From: Caulobacter sp.
Lineage (GTDB): Bacteria; Pseudomonadota; Alphaproteobacteria; Caulobacterales; Caulobacteraceae
DNA length: 33,979 nt
Direction of reading: 5' to 3'
Assembly (NCBI GenBank): GCA_028291055.1
Contig: JAQGIP010000107.1
Span: forward strand, 1 to 33,979
The notes beneath the pieces are model-generated. The model did no database searches and was not told the origin of the DNA. It worked only from the letters and a program-made list of their open reading frames with translations. The position numbers were made by a program, and so were the translations under genes. Shown piece after piece: positions 16,631 through 24,300 of this stretch (the stretch's first letter is position 1; every line of letters starts with the position of its first letter).

Positions 16631-17833
16631 ATGACAGAACTGGAAATGGACCCCGGCGCCCAGGCTGCCGGGGGGCGAATAACGTCGGTGGACGCGGCCG
16701 CCGCCATCGATCAATTCAGTGATGCCGGACTGCTCGCGGCCGGCAAGATCAATCTCATTGCGCTGGACGCGATCGTCTCGCGACTAGGCGACCGTTGGGC
16801 CACACGCCGCGACCAGATCCACGACTATGTCGATCGAACAATTCAGCGCCGCCTGGGCCCGAACGGTTATCACCTCAGGATTTCCGAGACAGACTTCCTG
16901 ATCTGCCAGCCGGAACTCGGTCCATTTACGGGCCAGGCGGCATGCCTGCAGATCTTGCGCGACGTCCTGCTTCACTTCATTGGCGACGCCGCCCGGGCCG
17001 ACGAGTGCGTCCACCAGGTCACCAAGATCAGCGCGACCGAGATCCAGGGCTCACGGGTGCGGGCGAGCGAGGTGGAGCAGGGCGAACGCATGGAACGCGA
17101 GGCGGGCGCCGCGCCGAAGCCCCGTCGCCCCCTCGACTACTGGACCCCGTTCGTCGCAACGGACGGGCGCGAACTCGCCGTGACGTGCGCTCTTGAGCCG
17201 GTGATCGAGCTCAAGGCCTTCAGTCGAATAGGATTTCGTGTGACCCGCCGGGTGCTTGTCGCAAGCTCGGATGAAACGGTGACGGCCGCGATGGTCCGCA
17301 ACCTGACGCGGGCGGACATTCTGCGTATCGATTTGGCGACAGTGGCTGGTGGCATAGAGCAGCTGAGGGCGGCTACATGCGGGGGACCAAATCCCAGCCT
17401 CATCGTACCGGTCTCATTCACCAGCCTATCCAGCCAACGCGGGCGAACGCAGATCAGCCAGTTACTGGTGGAAGCCAAGGCCTTGGTCAGGCGAGGCGTC
17501 ATTTGCGAAATCACCGACATTGAAGGGGTGCCGCAAGGGGCGCTGCTCCAGGTGGTGTCGCTGATCCGGCCCTATTGTCTCTTCATCGTGGCGCGGATTG
17601 ATCTTGGGTCTTCAGCCATCTCCGCCCTGAGCCAACTCAAACACTCCGGAGTGCACGCGTTGTCGGTGGAGTGTCCGCAGGAGCTCACCGACGGCGCTTG
17701 GCGGCACTGGGTGAAGGGGACGCTCCAGACCGCGCGCCGGGTCGTCAGGTCCATCATGCTGCATCGCGTCGGCTCACCCCAACACGCCGAGATTGCCGCC
17801 GAGCTGGGCGCTACCCACGCCAGCTTCAGGTGA
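16631..17833 (+). CDS. unknown protein, possibly degenerate GGDEF-EAL
   Basis: A 400-residue soluble protein I do not firmly recognise. Residues 38-118 resemble a GGDEF fold in layout, with RISETDFLICQP (83-94) where RxGGDEF should be, so the active-site Gly-Gly-Asp/Glu-Glu-Phe is lost. Residues 168-400 follow the EAL layout: LAVTCALEPVIELKAF (182-197) in place of the YQPIvd strand, FRV in place of EAL, IVPVSFTSLSSQ for the vNlS strand, ICEITDIEGV (291-300) for the EiTE strand, ARIDLGSSAISALSQL (321-336) for the DDFGtG loop, and AAELGATHASF at the end. The metal and c-di-GMP residues are mostly missing. If correct, it is a binding or scaffold protein, not an enzyme. ATG 16631 has GAGG just upstream. 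Less GC-rich than its surroundings. Confidence 0.6.
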   Translation: MTELEMDPGAQAAGGRITSVDAAAAIDQFSDAGLLAAGKINLIALDAIVSRLGDRWATRRDQIHDYVDRTIQRRLGPNGYHLRISETDFLICQPELGPFTGQAACLQILRDVLLHFIGDAARADECVHQVTKISATEIQGSRVRASEVEQGERMEREAGAAPKPRRPLDYWTPFVATDGRELAVTCALEPVIELKAFSRIGFRVTRRVLVASSDETVTAAMVRNLTRADILRIDLATVAGGIEQLRAATCGGPNPSLIVPVSFTSLSSQRGRTQISQLLVEAKALVRRGVICEITDIEGVPQGALLQVVSLIRPYCLFIVARIDLGSSAISALSQLKHSGVHALSVECPQELTDGAWRHWVKGTLQTARRVVRSIMLHRVGSPQHAEIAAELGATHASFR

Positions 17834-17931
17834 TACGCGCAGGCTGGCGCGGGCGAATTAAGTATAGTGTCCCCTTATTTCAAGGGTTGGCAATCCGAGG
17901 GCTGGCAAGGGTTTGCGGCGATGCGGCGGGC

Positions 17932-17959
17932 AAGAAAAAGACCCCGGATTGCTCCGGGG
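17932..17959 (-). terminator. rho-independent terminator of the trmD-rplS run
   Basis: Read on the minus strand, CCCCGGA-GCAA-TCCGGGG forms a perfect seven-base-pair stem (17959-17942) followed by TCTTTTTCTT. It lies about 90 bases after the rplS stop. The plus-strand gene ending at 17833 has no comparable terminator; only a weak CCCTT/AAGGG hairpin near 17873 is seen. Confidence 0.85.
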
Positions 17960-18047
17960 CCTTGAACTTGTGGGGCGGAAAGTGCGCCCCCTCCGGCCCT
18001 TTGGGCCACCTCCCCCTGTCGCTTCGCGTCGGGGGGGGACTGGAGGT

Positions 18048-18446
18048 CTAGTCTTCGCTGGGGGCCGACTTGTCGTCGCGAACGCCGGTGCGTTCGGCGA
18101 TACGGGCCGACTTCCCGCGGCGATCGCGCAGGTAGTAGAGCTTGGCGCGACGCACGACGCCGCGGCGCTTCACTTCGATGGATTCGATCATCGGCGACAT
18201 GGTCGGGAAGACCCGTTCGACGCCTTCGCCGAAGCTGATCTTGCGGACCGTGAAGCTCTCATGCAGGCCGGCGCCCTGACGGGCGATGCAGACACCTTCG
18301 TAGGCCTGAACGCGCTCGCGCTCGCCTTCCTTGATGCGCACGTTGACGCGCAGGGTGTCGCCGGGCTGGAAATCGGGGGTCTTGCGGAGGGCGGCGAGAC
18401 GCGCGGTCTCTTCCTTCTCCAGTTCCTTGATGATGTTCAAGGCCAT
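18048..18446 (-). CDS. rplS: 50S ribosomal protein L19 (bL19)
   Basis: bL19 sits at the 30S-50S interface of the ribosome. The 132 residues include [52 protein letters not shown] and [19 protein letters not shown], all diagnostic. After the core it has a short acidic alphaproteobacterial tail ending SAPSED. ATG 18446 follows the trmD stop by four bases, with AAAGGA upstream, so the two are coupled. A strong terminator follows. In most bacteria the gene closes the rpsP-rimM-trmD-rplS operon; here only trmD precedes it directly. Confidence 0.97.
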   Translation of the reverse strand: MALNIIKELEKEETARLAALRKTPDFQPGDTLRVNVRIKEGERERVQAYEGVCIARQGAGLHESFTVRKISFGEGVERVFPTMSPMIESIEVKRRGVVRRAKLYYLRDRRGKSARIAERTGVRDDKSAPSED

Positions 18447-18450
18447 GGTC

Positions 18451-19191
18451 TTATCGTCCTTTCTTGGGCTTGCCCGAGGTCGGGGGGCCCTTTGCCTGTT
18501 GATTGGCGAGATGCTGGGACCACAGGTCCGGCCGCCGCTCCCGCGTCGTCTCTTCTCGTTGCTGCTGCCTCCAGGCGGCCACGCGCTTGTGGTCTCCCGA
18601 AACCAGCACCTCGGGGATATCGGCGCCTTCGAACGTCCGCGGTCGCGTATACTGCGGATGCTCGAGGAGACCGTCCTCGAAGCTTTCTTCGCTCAGGCTC
18701 GCGGCCTGTCCCAGAACACCCGGGACCAAACGCACGCAGGCCTCGATCGCCACCATCGCCGCCGCCTCGCCACCGGCCAGGACCGCGTCTCCGACGGAGA
18801 TTTCCTCGAACCCCCGGGCGTCTAGCACCCGCTGGTCCACCCCTTCGAACCGCCCGCAAAGGACGATCACGCCGGGCCCGGAAGCCCAGGCCTTGACGCG
18901 CGCCTGGGTCAGGGACCGGCCCCGGGCGCTCATGTACAAAAGCGGCCGCCCCGCCACGTCCACGCTTTGCAGCGCGGAGGCGATCACGTCCGCCTTCATC
19001 ACCTGCCCCGGGCCACCCCCGGCAGGGGTGTCGTCGAGGAAGCCGCGCTTATCGTTGGAAAAGGCGCGAATGTCCACCGTTTCAAGACGCCACAGGTCCG
19101 CCTCGCGCCAGGCGGTCCCGATCAGGGAGACGCCGAGCGGGCCGGGGAAGGCCTCGGGGAACATGGTCAGGACGGTTGCGGTGAAGGGCAT
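18451..19191 (-). CDS. trmD: tRNA (guanine-37-N1)-methyltransferase
   Basis: TrmD methylates G37 of tRNAs reading CNN codons with SAM, preventing +1 frameshifting; it is essential and has a trefoil knot. The 246 residues have [41 protein letters not shown] and [19 protein letters not shown], all canonical. The C-terminal tail is Gln/Lys/Arg-rich. ATG 19191 has no clear Shine-Dalgarno; a TATAAG ten bases upstream could be a -10, making a leaderless message possible. The gene is separated from its usual partner rimM by 4.6 kb of opposite-strand genes and has a palindromic repeat array directly upstream. Confidence 0.97.
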   Translation of the reverse strand: MPFTATVLTMFPEAFPGPLGVSLIGTAWREADLWRLETVDIRAFSNDKRGFLDDTPAGGGPGQVMKADVIASALQSVDVAGRPLLYMSARGRSLTQARVKAWASGPGVIVLCGRFEGVDQRVLDARGFEEISVGDAVLAGGEAAAMVAIEACVRLVPGVLGQAASLSEESFEDGLLEHPQYTRPRTFEGADIPEVLVSGDHKRVAAWRQQQREETTRERRPDLWSQHLANQQAKGPPTSGKPKKGR

Positions 19192-19239
19192 GGCGCGCGG
19201 CTTATAGACGGGCGGGGGGCGATGGGGAAATCGGGAGAC

Positions 19240-19547
19240 GGGGACATGTACGCTCTCAGACGCTCACAATCGCTCCGCGGCGGCGGACCGTACGTGTCCC
19301 CCATGCCGCACGGCAGCCTTCAGGGGACATGTACGATCGGGAGCCCCGCCGGGGACGTCAAAGGTCTGAGAGCGAACATGTCCCCGGGCTTGGCCGGCGG
19401 CCGACTCATGTACGCTCTCAGACGCTCACAATCGTTCCACGGCGGCGGACCGTACGTGTCCCCCCATGCCGTACGCCAACCTTCAGGGGACACGTACGGT
19501 CGGGCGTTCAGTCCATCGATCTCGCGTCTGAGAGCGTACATGTCCCC
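19240..19547. repeat. REP/BIME-like array: two tandem copies of a palindromic unit
   Basis: The sequence GGGGACATGTACGCTCTCAG and variants occur eight-fold as ends of hairpins. Copy one (19240-19385) and copy two (about 19403-19547) are offset by 162 bases and are nearly identical over their first 95. Each copy holds a forward hairpin (GGGGACATGTACG ... CCGTACGTGTCCCC) and an inverted one (GGGGACA(C/T)GTACG ... GAGCG(A/T)ACATGTCCCC), so the whole copy is itself an imperfect palindrome. Copy two has lost its first GGGGA. The array fills the gap between the divergent trmD and tesB genes. Head-to-head pairs of this sort are typical of REP/BIME elements mobilised by RAYT transposases; none is encoded here. 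Confidence 0.85.
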
Positions 19548-19600
19548 GGCGCCGCCTCGCGCCCTTGCCCCTTTTGCCCCACGCGCCTAAAGCGCCACCT

Positions 19601-20461
19601 ATGGAAGACACGGAAAACCTCGTCGAGACGCTGGCGCTCGAGCCTATCGAAGTGAACCTGTTCCGGGGGCGTTCGCCCAACGAGGGGTTTCCGCGCATCT
19701 TCGGCGGGCTGGTGATCGCCCAGGCGCTGCTGGCGGCCTATGAGACGGTGCCGCAGCGCATCTGCCATTCGCTGCACGCCTATTTCATCCGGCCGGGCGA
19801 CGTGAAGGCGCCGGTGCTTTACCAGGTGGACCGCGCGCGCGACGGCGGCACCTTCACCACGCGCCGCGTGACCGCCATCCAGCACGGCGAGCAGATCTTC
19901 AACCTGGCCGCCTCCTTCCAGGACGTGGAGGAGGGGTTCGAGTTCCAGACGCCGATGATCGAGGCGCCCGACCCGGAGACGGCGCCGGACGAGCGCGCGA
20001 TGATGGCGCAGTACCTGGACAAGATGCCTGAGCAGATGCGCCGCAACTTCGAGCGGCCCCGGCCGATCGACCTGCGCTGGGTGCAGCCGCAGTCCTTCTT
20101 CAAGCCCCAGCCCATGGCGCCGCGCAAACAGGTGTGGATGCGGGCCAAGGCCGAGATCGGGCCGGATATCCACCTGCAGCAGGCGCTGTTGGCCTATGCC
20201 TCGGACATGGCCTTCATGGAGACCGCGCTTCGGGTGCACGGCCTGACCTGGAGCACGCCGGGCCTGCAGTCGGCCAGCCTCGACCACGCCATGTGGTTCC
20301 ACCGGCCGTCGAACTTCAACGAATGGATCCTGTTCGACCAGGACTGTCCCTCCACCTCCCAGGGGCGCGGCTTCGTCCGGGGCGAGATGTATTCCAGGGA
20401 TGGCGCGCTGGTCGCCTCGGTGGCCCAGGAGTGCCTGATGCGGGTGCGCAAGAAGGATTAG
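19601..20461 (+). CDS. tesB: acyl-CoA thioesterase II
   Basis: TesB hydrolyses medium/long-chain acyl-CoA to fatty acid and CoA. The 286 residues form the double hot-dog fold: N-terminal half with IFGGLVIAQALLAA and HSLHAYFIRPGD, C-terminal half with LLAYASDMAF (D202), SLDHAMWFHRP, STSQGRGF and VASVAQECLMR (Q276). D202, the Ser/Thr near 252 and Q276 fit the E. coli D204-T228-Q278 triad. ATG 19601 was chosen by alignment with the family start; no good ribosome site is seen. It lies just right of the palindromic repeat array and 107 bases before the KaiC-like gene, and may share its transcript. Confidence 0.95.
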   Translation: MEDTENLVETLALEPIEVNLFRGRSPNEGFPRIFGGLVIAQALLAAYETVPQRICHSLHAYFIRPGDVKAPVLYQVDRARDGGTFTTRRVTAIQHGEQIFNLAASFQDVEEGFEFQTPMIEAPDPETAPDERAMMAQYLDKMPEQMRRNFERPRPIDLRWVQPQSFFKPQPMAPRKQVWMRAKAEIGPDIHLQQALLAYASDMAFMETALRVHGLTWSTPGLQSASLDHAMWFHRPSNFNEWILFDQDCPSTSQGRGFVRGEMYSRDGALVASVAQECLMRVRKKD

Positions 20462-20512
20462 CGCAAGGCCGGAAAGGACCCCGCTTTTCCTGCATCCATT
20501 TTCGACAAAGCT

Positions 20513-20560
20513 CGTTGGTTCGAGTCGAGCGGCGCCATTCCAGGGCGTCCGGAACCAACG
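20513..20560 (+). other. inverted repeat just before the KaiC-like gene
   Basis: CGTTGGTTC (20513-20521) and GAACCAACG (20552-20560) are perfect nine-base inverted repeats, ending next to the GGAAG ribosome site of the gene at 20569. In RNA the hairpin would lie directly beside, and partly over, the ribosome site; as DNA it could be an operator. No T run follows, so it is not a terminator. Confidence 0.4.
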
Positions 20561-20568
20561 GAAGATCC

Positions 20569-22068
20569 ATGCCCGCCGACAACCGTGTACCCGCCAGCCT
20601 GCCCCGTGTTTCCACCGGTATCGCCGACCTGGACGGAATCCTGGGCGGCGGTCTGACACAGGACCGGGTCTATCTGTTGGAAGGCACGCCCGGCAGCGGC
20701 AAGACCACCATTGCCCTGCAATTCCTGCTGGAGGGGGCCCGGCTGGGCGAGCGCGGCCTCTACATCACGCTCTCGGAAACGGCGACCGAACTGCGAGAGG
20801 TGGCGTTCAGCCACCACTGGACGCTCGACGGCAATATCGAGCTGTTCGAGATGATCAGCGGCGACGGCCTCGAACCCGACGCCGAGCAATCCATCCTGGA
20901 GCCGGCCGAGATCGAACTGGGCGAGACCACCCAGGGTGTCATGGACTGCGTCGACCGCCTGAAGCCCACGCGGGTGGTGTTCGACAGCCTGTCGGAGATG
21001 CGGCTGCTGGCCCAGAACTCCCTGCGCTATCGCCGCCAGATCCTGGCGCTGAAGCAGTTCTTCTCGACCCGGCAATGCACGGTGCTGATGCTGGACGACC
21101 GCAGTTCCGACCCCGGCGACCTGCAGCTGCATTCCATCGCCCATGGGGTCATCACCCTGGAGCAGACGGCCCAGGACTATGGCTCGGCCCGGCGGCGGCT
21201 TCGGGTCGTGAAGATGCGCGGCATGAAGTATGCGGGCGGATACCACGACTTCGTCATCGAGACGGGCGGGGTCAACGTCTTCCCGCGCCTGATCGCGGCC
21301 GACCACCACCGGCCCTTCACCGGCGACCTCGTCACCACGGGCGTGAGACAGCTGGACGAGATGCTGGGCGGCGGCCTGGCGCCCGGCACCAACACCCTGC
21401 TGAGCGGCCCCTCGGGCGTCGGCAAGACCAGCACGGCCATGCGATCCGGCCTGGCGGCGCTCGAACGCGGGGAGAAGGCCGCCTACTACCTGTTCGACGA
21501 GGGCATCCCGACCTTCCTGGCGCGGGGCCGTTCGCTGGGCATGGACATGCAGCCCCATATCGACTCAGGCCAGCTGCAGGTCTTCCAGATCGATCCGGCG
21601 GAGCTGTCGCCCGGCGAGTTCGCCAGCTGGGTGCGGCGCGCAGTGGAGGAGGAGGGGGTCACCTTCCTGGTCATCGACAGCCTGAACGCCTTCCTGCAGT
21701 CGATGCCGGGCGAGAAGTACCTGCTGCTGCAGATGCATGAGCTGCTGAGCTACCTGAACCAACTGGGGATCATCACCCTGCTGGTGCTGGGCCAGCACGG
21801 CATCATCGGCGACGTGCGCTCCGACATCGATCTTTCCTACCTGTCGGACGGCATCGTGCTGTTCCGCTACTTCGAGGCCCACGGCAATATCTTCAAGGCC
21901 GTGTCGGTGGCCAAGAGCCGGGTGACGCCGCACGAGGCCTCGATCCGCGAATTCAAGCTCAGCAGCAGCGGCATCCTGGTGGGCGAGCCGCTGGCCGACT
22001 TCGAGGGGATATTGACCGGGGCGCCCGCCTATCACGGCGGCACGGCCCTGATCGCGACCGAGGGCTAG
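20569..22068 (+). CDS. KaiC-like two-domain RecA/RAD55-type ATPase
   Basis: A 499-residue KaiC-family ATPase with two RecA-like halves. CI: TGIADLDGILGGGLTQ, Walker A GTPGSGKTT (39-47), SET (69-71) at the catalytic Glu pair, Walker B RVVFDSLSEM. CII: TGVRQLDEMLGGGL, Walker A GPSGVGKTS (280-288), DEG (310-312), Walker B FLVIDSLNAF. At the cyanobacterial autophosphorylation pair (Ser431-Thr432, ISTITD) this protein reads LSYLSD (422-427), so Ser is kept as S423 and Thr is Tyr424. No kaiA or kaiB is near, so it is a clock-less KaiC homolog, probably in a signalling role with the coupled hybrid kinase three bases downstream. ATG 20569 follows GGAAG. Confidence 0.9.
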   Translation: MPADNRVPASLPRVSTGIADLDGILGGGLTQDRVYLLEGTPGSGKTTIALQFLLEGARLGERGLYITLSETATELREVAFSHHWTLDGNIELFEMISGDGLEPDAEQSILEPAEIELGETTQGVMDCVDRLKPTRVVFDSLSEMRLLAQNSLRYRRQILALKQFFSTRQCTVLMLDDRSSDPGDLQLHSIAHGVITLEQTAQDYGSARRRLRVVKMRGMKYAGGYHDFVIETGGVNVFPRLIAADHHRPFTGDLVTTGVRQLDEMLGGGLAPGTNTLLSGPSGVGKTSTAMRSGLAALERGEKAAYYLFDEGIPTFLARGRSLGMDMQPHIDSGQLQVFQIDPAELSPGEFASWVRRAVEEEGVTFLVIDSLNAFLQSMPGEKYLLLQMHELLSYLNQLGIITLLVLGQHGIIGDVRSDIDLSYLSDGIVLFRYFEAHGNIFKAVSVAKSRVTPHEASIREFKLSSSGILVGEPLADFEGILTGAPAYHGGTALIATEG

Positions 22069-22071
22069 CGG

Positions 22072-23763
22072 GTGTCGGAACGCATCCTGCTATTGGCCCT
22101 GCGCGGGCGCGACGCGCCGGTCCTGGAGCAGCTGCTCGGGCGCAGCGGCTATGACTGCCACCGCTGTTCCAGCGGCGACGCGCTGGCCGACGAGATGGCG
22201 GCGGGCGCGGGGGCGGCGCTGGTCACCGAGGAATCGCTGGCCGAAACCGATCGCCATGGCCTGGCGCGCTGGCTGGAGCGCCAGCCGGCCTGGTCGGACT
22301 TCCCCTTCATCCTGCTGGCCACCAAGCGCTCGGGCCGCCGGCCGCAGAGCGCGCTGCACAGGCTGGAGCAGCTGGGCAATGTGGTGGTGCTGGAACGGCC
22401 GATCCACGGCGAGACCCTGACCAGCGCCGTGGCCTCGGCGCTGCGGGGGCGGCGGCGGCAATATGAGGCCGAGCGGCAGCTGAACGCCCTGGCCGCCGCC
22501 GAGGAGAGCCTGCGCCAGCTGAACGCCACCCTGGAGACGCGGATCGGCCAGCGCACGGTCGAACTGGCCCGGGCCAACGACCAGTTGATGCAGGAGATCG
22601 CCGAGCGCGAGCGGGCCCAGGCGGCCCTTGTCCAGAGCCAGAAGATGGAGGCGGTGGGCCAGCTGACCGGGGGCATCGCCCACGACTTCAACAACCTGCT
22701 GACCGTGATCGGCGGGAACCTGGAACTGATCCAGCGCCGCGCCACCGACGAACGCATCTCACGATTGTCGGACTTCGCGCTGCAGGCGTCCGACCGGGCG
22801 GCCAAGCTGACACGGCAACTGCTGGCGTTTTCGCGCACCCAGCGGCTGACGCTGACGCCGGTGGACATCAACGGGCTGATCCAGGGCATGACCGACCTGC
22901 TGGCCCGGGCCATCGGGCCGACCTACGAGATCGCCATCCGGCTGGACCCGCGCGACCTGTGGGCCATGGCCGACGCCAATCAGGTGGAGCTGGCCATCCT
23001 CAACCTGGCCATCAACGGCCGCGACGCCATGCCGGACGGCGGCGGCTTGACCATCGCCAGCGGCTGCGAGGCGGCGTCGTCGCAGAGCGGCCTGCGGCCC
23101 GGCGACTATGTGGTGGTGAAGGTGAGCGACACCGGCACGGGCATCCCCAAGGCCCTGCTGGACCGCGTGTTCGACCCCTTCTTCACCACCAAGCCGATGG
23201 GCAAGGGCACCGGCCTGGGGCTCAGCCAGGTCTATGGCATCGCCCAACAGTCGGGCGGCACGGTGCGGATCGACAGCGTCGAGGGCCGGGGCACGACGGT
23301 GGAGATCTGGCTGCCGGTGGCGCGCGCCCTGGAGGCGAGCGTGGCCGTCGCGCCGGTTGCCGCCGGCCGGCGCAAGGGGCCGCTGGAGCGGGTGCTGGTG
23401 GTGGAGGACGACGCCGGGGTGCGGCGCTTCATCGTCGAATGCCTGGAGATGCTGGGCTATGGCGTGACCGAGGCCTCGCACGGCCGCGAGGGGCTGGAGC
23501 GGCTGGCCGAGGCTCGGCCGGACCTGCTGATCGTCGACTTCGCCATGCCGGGCCTGAACGGGGTGGAGGTGATCAACGCGGCCCGCGCCCAGGCGCCCGA
23601 CCTGCCGATCATCCTGGCCACCGGCTATGCGGACATGGAGGCCGTGCACAAGGTCATCGACCCCGAGCGGGTGCTGAGGAAGCCCTTCCAGATCGACGAC
23701 CTGGAGCGGGCGGTGCGCACGGCGATCGGCGAAGGGGCGCGCGGGACGGTCGGGGCGGATTAG
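22072..23763 (+). CDS. hybrid histidine kinase coupled to the KaiC-like gene
   Basis: A 563-residue soluble hybrid kinase. Residues 1-125 look like a degenerate receiver (ERILLLALRGRDAPVLEQLL; the phosphoacceptor region LVTEESLAE has no Asp, and LERPI replaces the Lys-Pro end). A coiled coil (130-190) follows, then HisKA with GGIAHDFNNLLT (His204), HATPase with NLAINGRDAMPDGG, SDTGTGIP and GKGTGLGLSQVYGI, and a C-terminal receiver (RVLVVEDDAGVRR, D489 in IVDFAMP, RKPF). The GTG start is three bases after the kaiC-like stop, so the two are coupled and likely work together. It lacks membrane segments and sensors beyond the pseudo-receiver, so the KaiC-like protein may supply the input. Confidence 0.92.
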   Translation: MSERILLLALRGRDAPVLEQLLGRSGYDCHRCSSGDALADEMAAGAGAALVTEESLAETDRHGLARWLERQPAWSDFPFILLATKRSGRRPQSALHRLEQLGNVVVLERPIHGETLTSAVASALRGRRRQYEAERQLNALAAAEESLRQLNATLETRIGQRTVELARANDQLMQEIAERERAQAALVQSQKMEAVGQLTGGIAHDFNNLLTVIGGNLELIQRRATDERISRLSDFALQASDRAAKLTRQLLAFSRTQRLTLTPVDINGLIQGMTDLLARAIGPTYEIAIRLDPRDLWAMADANQVELAILNLAINGRDAMPDGGGLTIASGCEAASSQSGLRPGDYVVVKVSDTGTGIPKALLDRVFDPFFTTKPMGKGTGLGLSQVYGIAQQSGGTVRIDSVEGRGTTVEIWLPVARALEASVAVAPVAAGRRKGPLERVLVVEDDAGVRRFIVECLEMLGYGVTEASHGREGLERLAEARPDLLIVDFAMPGLNGVEVINAARAQAPDLPIILATGYADMEAVHKVIDPERVLRKPFQIDDLERAVRTAIGEGARGTVGAD

Positions 23764-23784
23764 CGGGCGCCGTCGTCTGGCGCC

Positions 23785-24294
23785 CTACTCCACCTCTTGC
23801 GGCGGTGTGGCGACGATCTTGCCGCCGGCGATGTCCACGCTGGGGACGGCGTCGCGGGTGAAGGGCAGGTACCAGGTCTGGCCGCCCGCCTGGGGGTCGA
23901 CCTCGATGATGTCGCCGGCCCCGAAGTTCTGGACGGTCTTGACGCGGCCGAGGGTCTCGCCGGTAGGCGTCACCACGGTCAGGCCGACCAGGTCGGTGAG
24001 GTAGAATTCGTCTTCGTCGGGCTGGGGCAGGTCGGCGCGGGCCACATAGAGGGCCAGGCCCCGGATGGCGTCGGCGGCTTCCTTGGTGTCCACGTCCTTG
24101 GCGCGGGCGACGACGCCGCCCTTCGCCACGCGCGCGGACAGGACGGTGAGCGCGGGCCCACCGTCCTGGGATTTCAGCTCGCGGTATCCGGCCACCGCCA
24201 GCGGGTCTTCGGTGAAGGTGGTGATACGCACCTCGCCCTTGACGCCGAAGGCGCCGGCCACGCGGGCGACGAGGATCATGCTCTCGCCGCCCAT
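23785..24294 (-). CDS. rimM: ribosome maturation factor
   Basis: RimM binds S19 and helps fold the head of the 30S subunit. The 169 residues have the N-terminal RimM domain (ILVARVAGAFGVKGEVRITT) and the C-terminal PRC-barrel (DEFYLTDLVGLTVVTPTGET, DIIEVDPQAGG, YLPFTRDAVPSVD). ATG 24294 is six bases after the rpsP stop; a second in-frame ATG at 24279 would also fit the family start. The usual next gene, trmD, is not adjacent: the convergent hybrid kinase ends 21 bases from the rimM stop. The rest of the operon is 4.6 kb away. Confidence 0.96.
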   Translation of the reverse strand: MGGESMILVARVAGAFGVKGEVRITTFTEDPLAVAGYRELKSQDGGPALTVLSARVAKGGVVARAKDVDTKEAADAIRGLALYVARADLPQPDEDEFYLTDLVGLTVVTPTGETLGRVKTVQNFGAGDIIEVDPQAGGQTWYLPFTRDAVPSVDIAGGKIVATPPQEVE

Positions 24295-24300
24295 AGCCGC

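Noticed and set aside
17834..18047. Small gene after the GGDEF-EAL-like protein
   Set aside because: Frames here have no ribosome site, and the stretch holds the rplS terminator read from the other strand.
19240..19547. Possible CRISPR array or phage attachment site
   Set aside because: The repeats are palindromic units with similar interiors and no unique spacers; no cas genes are near. A REP/BIME-like array fits better.
20134..20568. N-terminal extension of the KaiC-like protein into tesB
   Set aside because: The open frame overlaps tesB out of frame and lacks domain sense; ATG 20569 has a ribosome site and begins the known fold.
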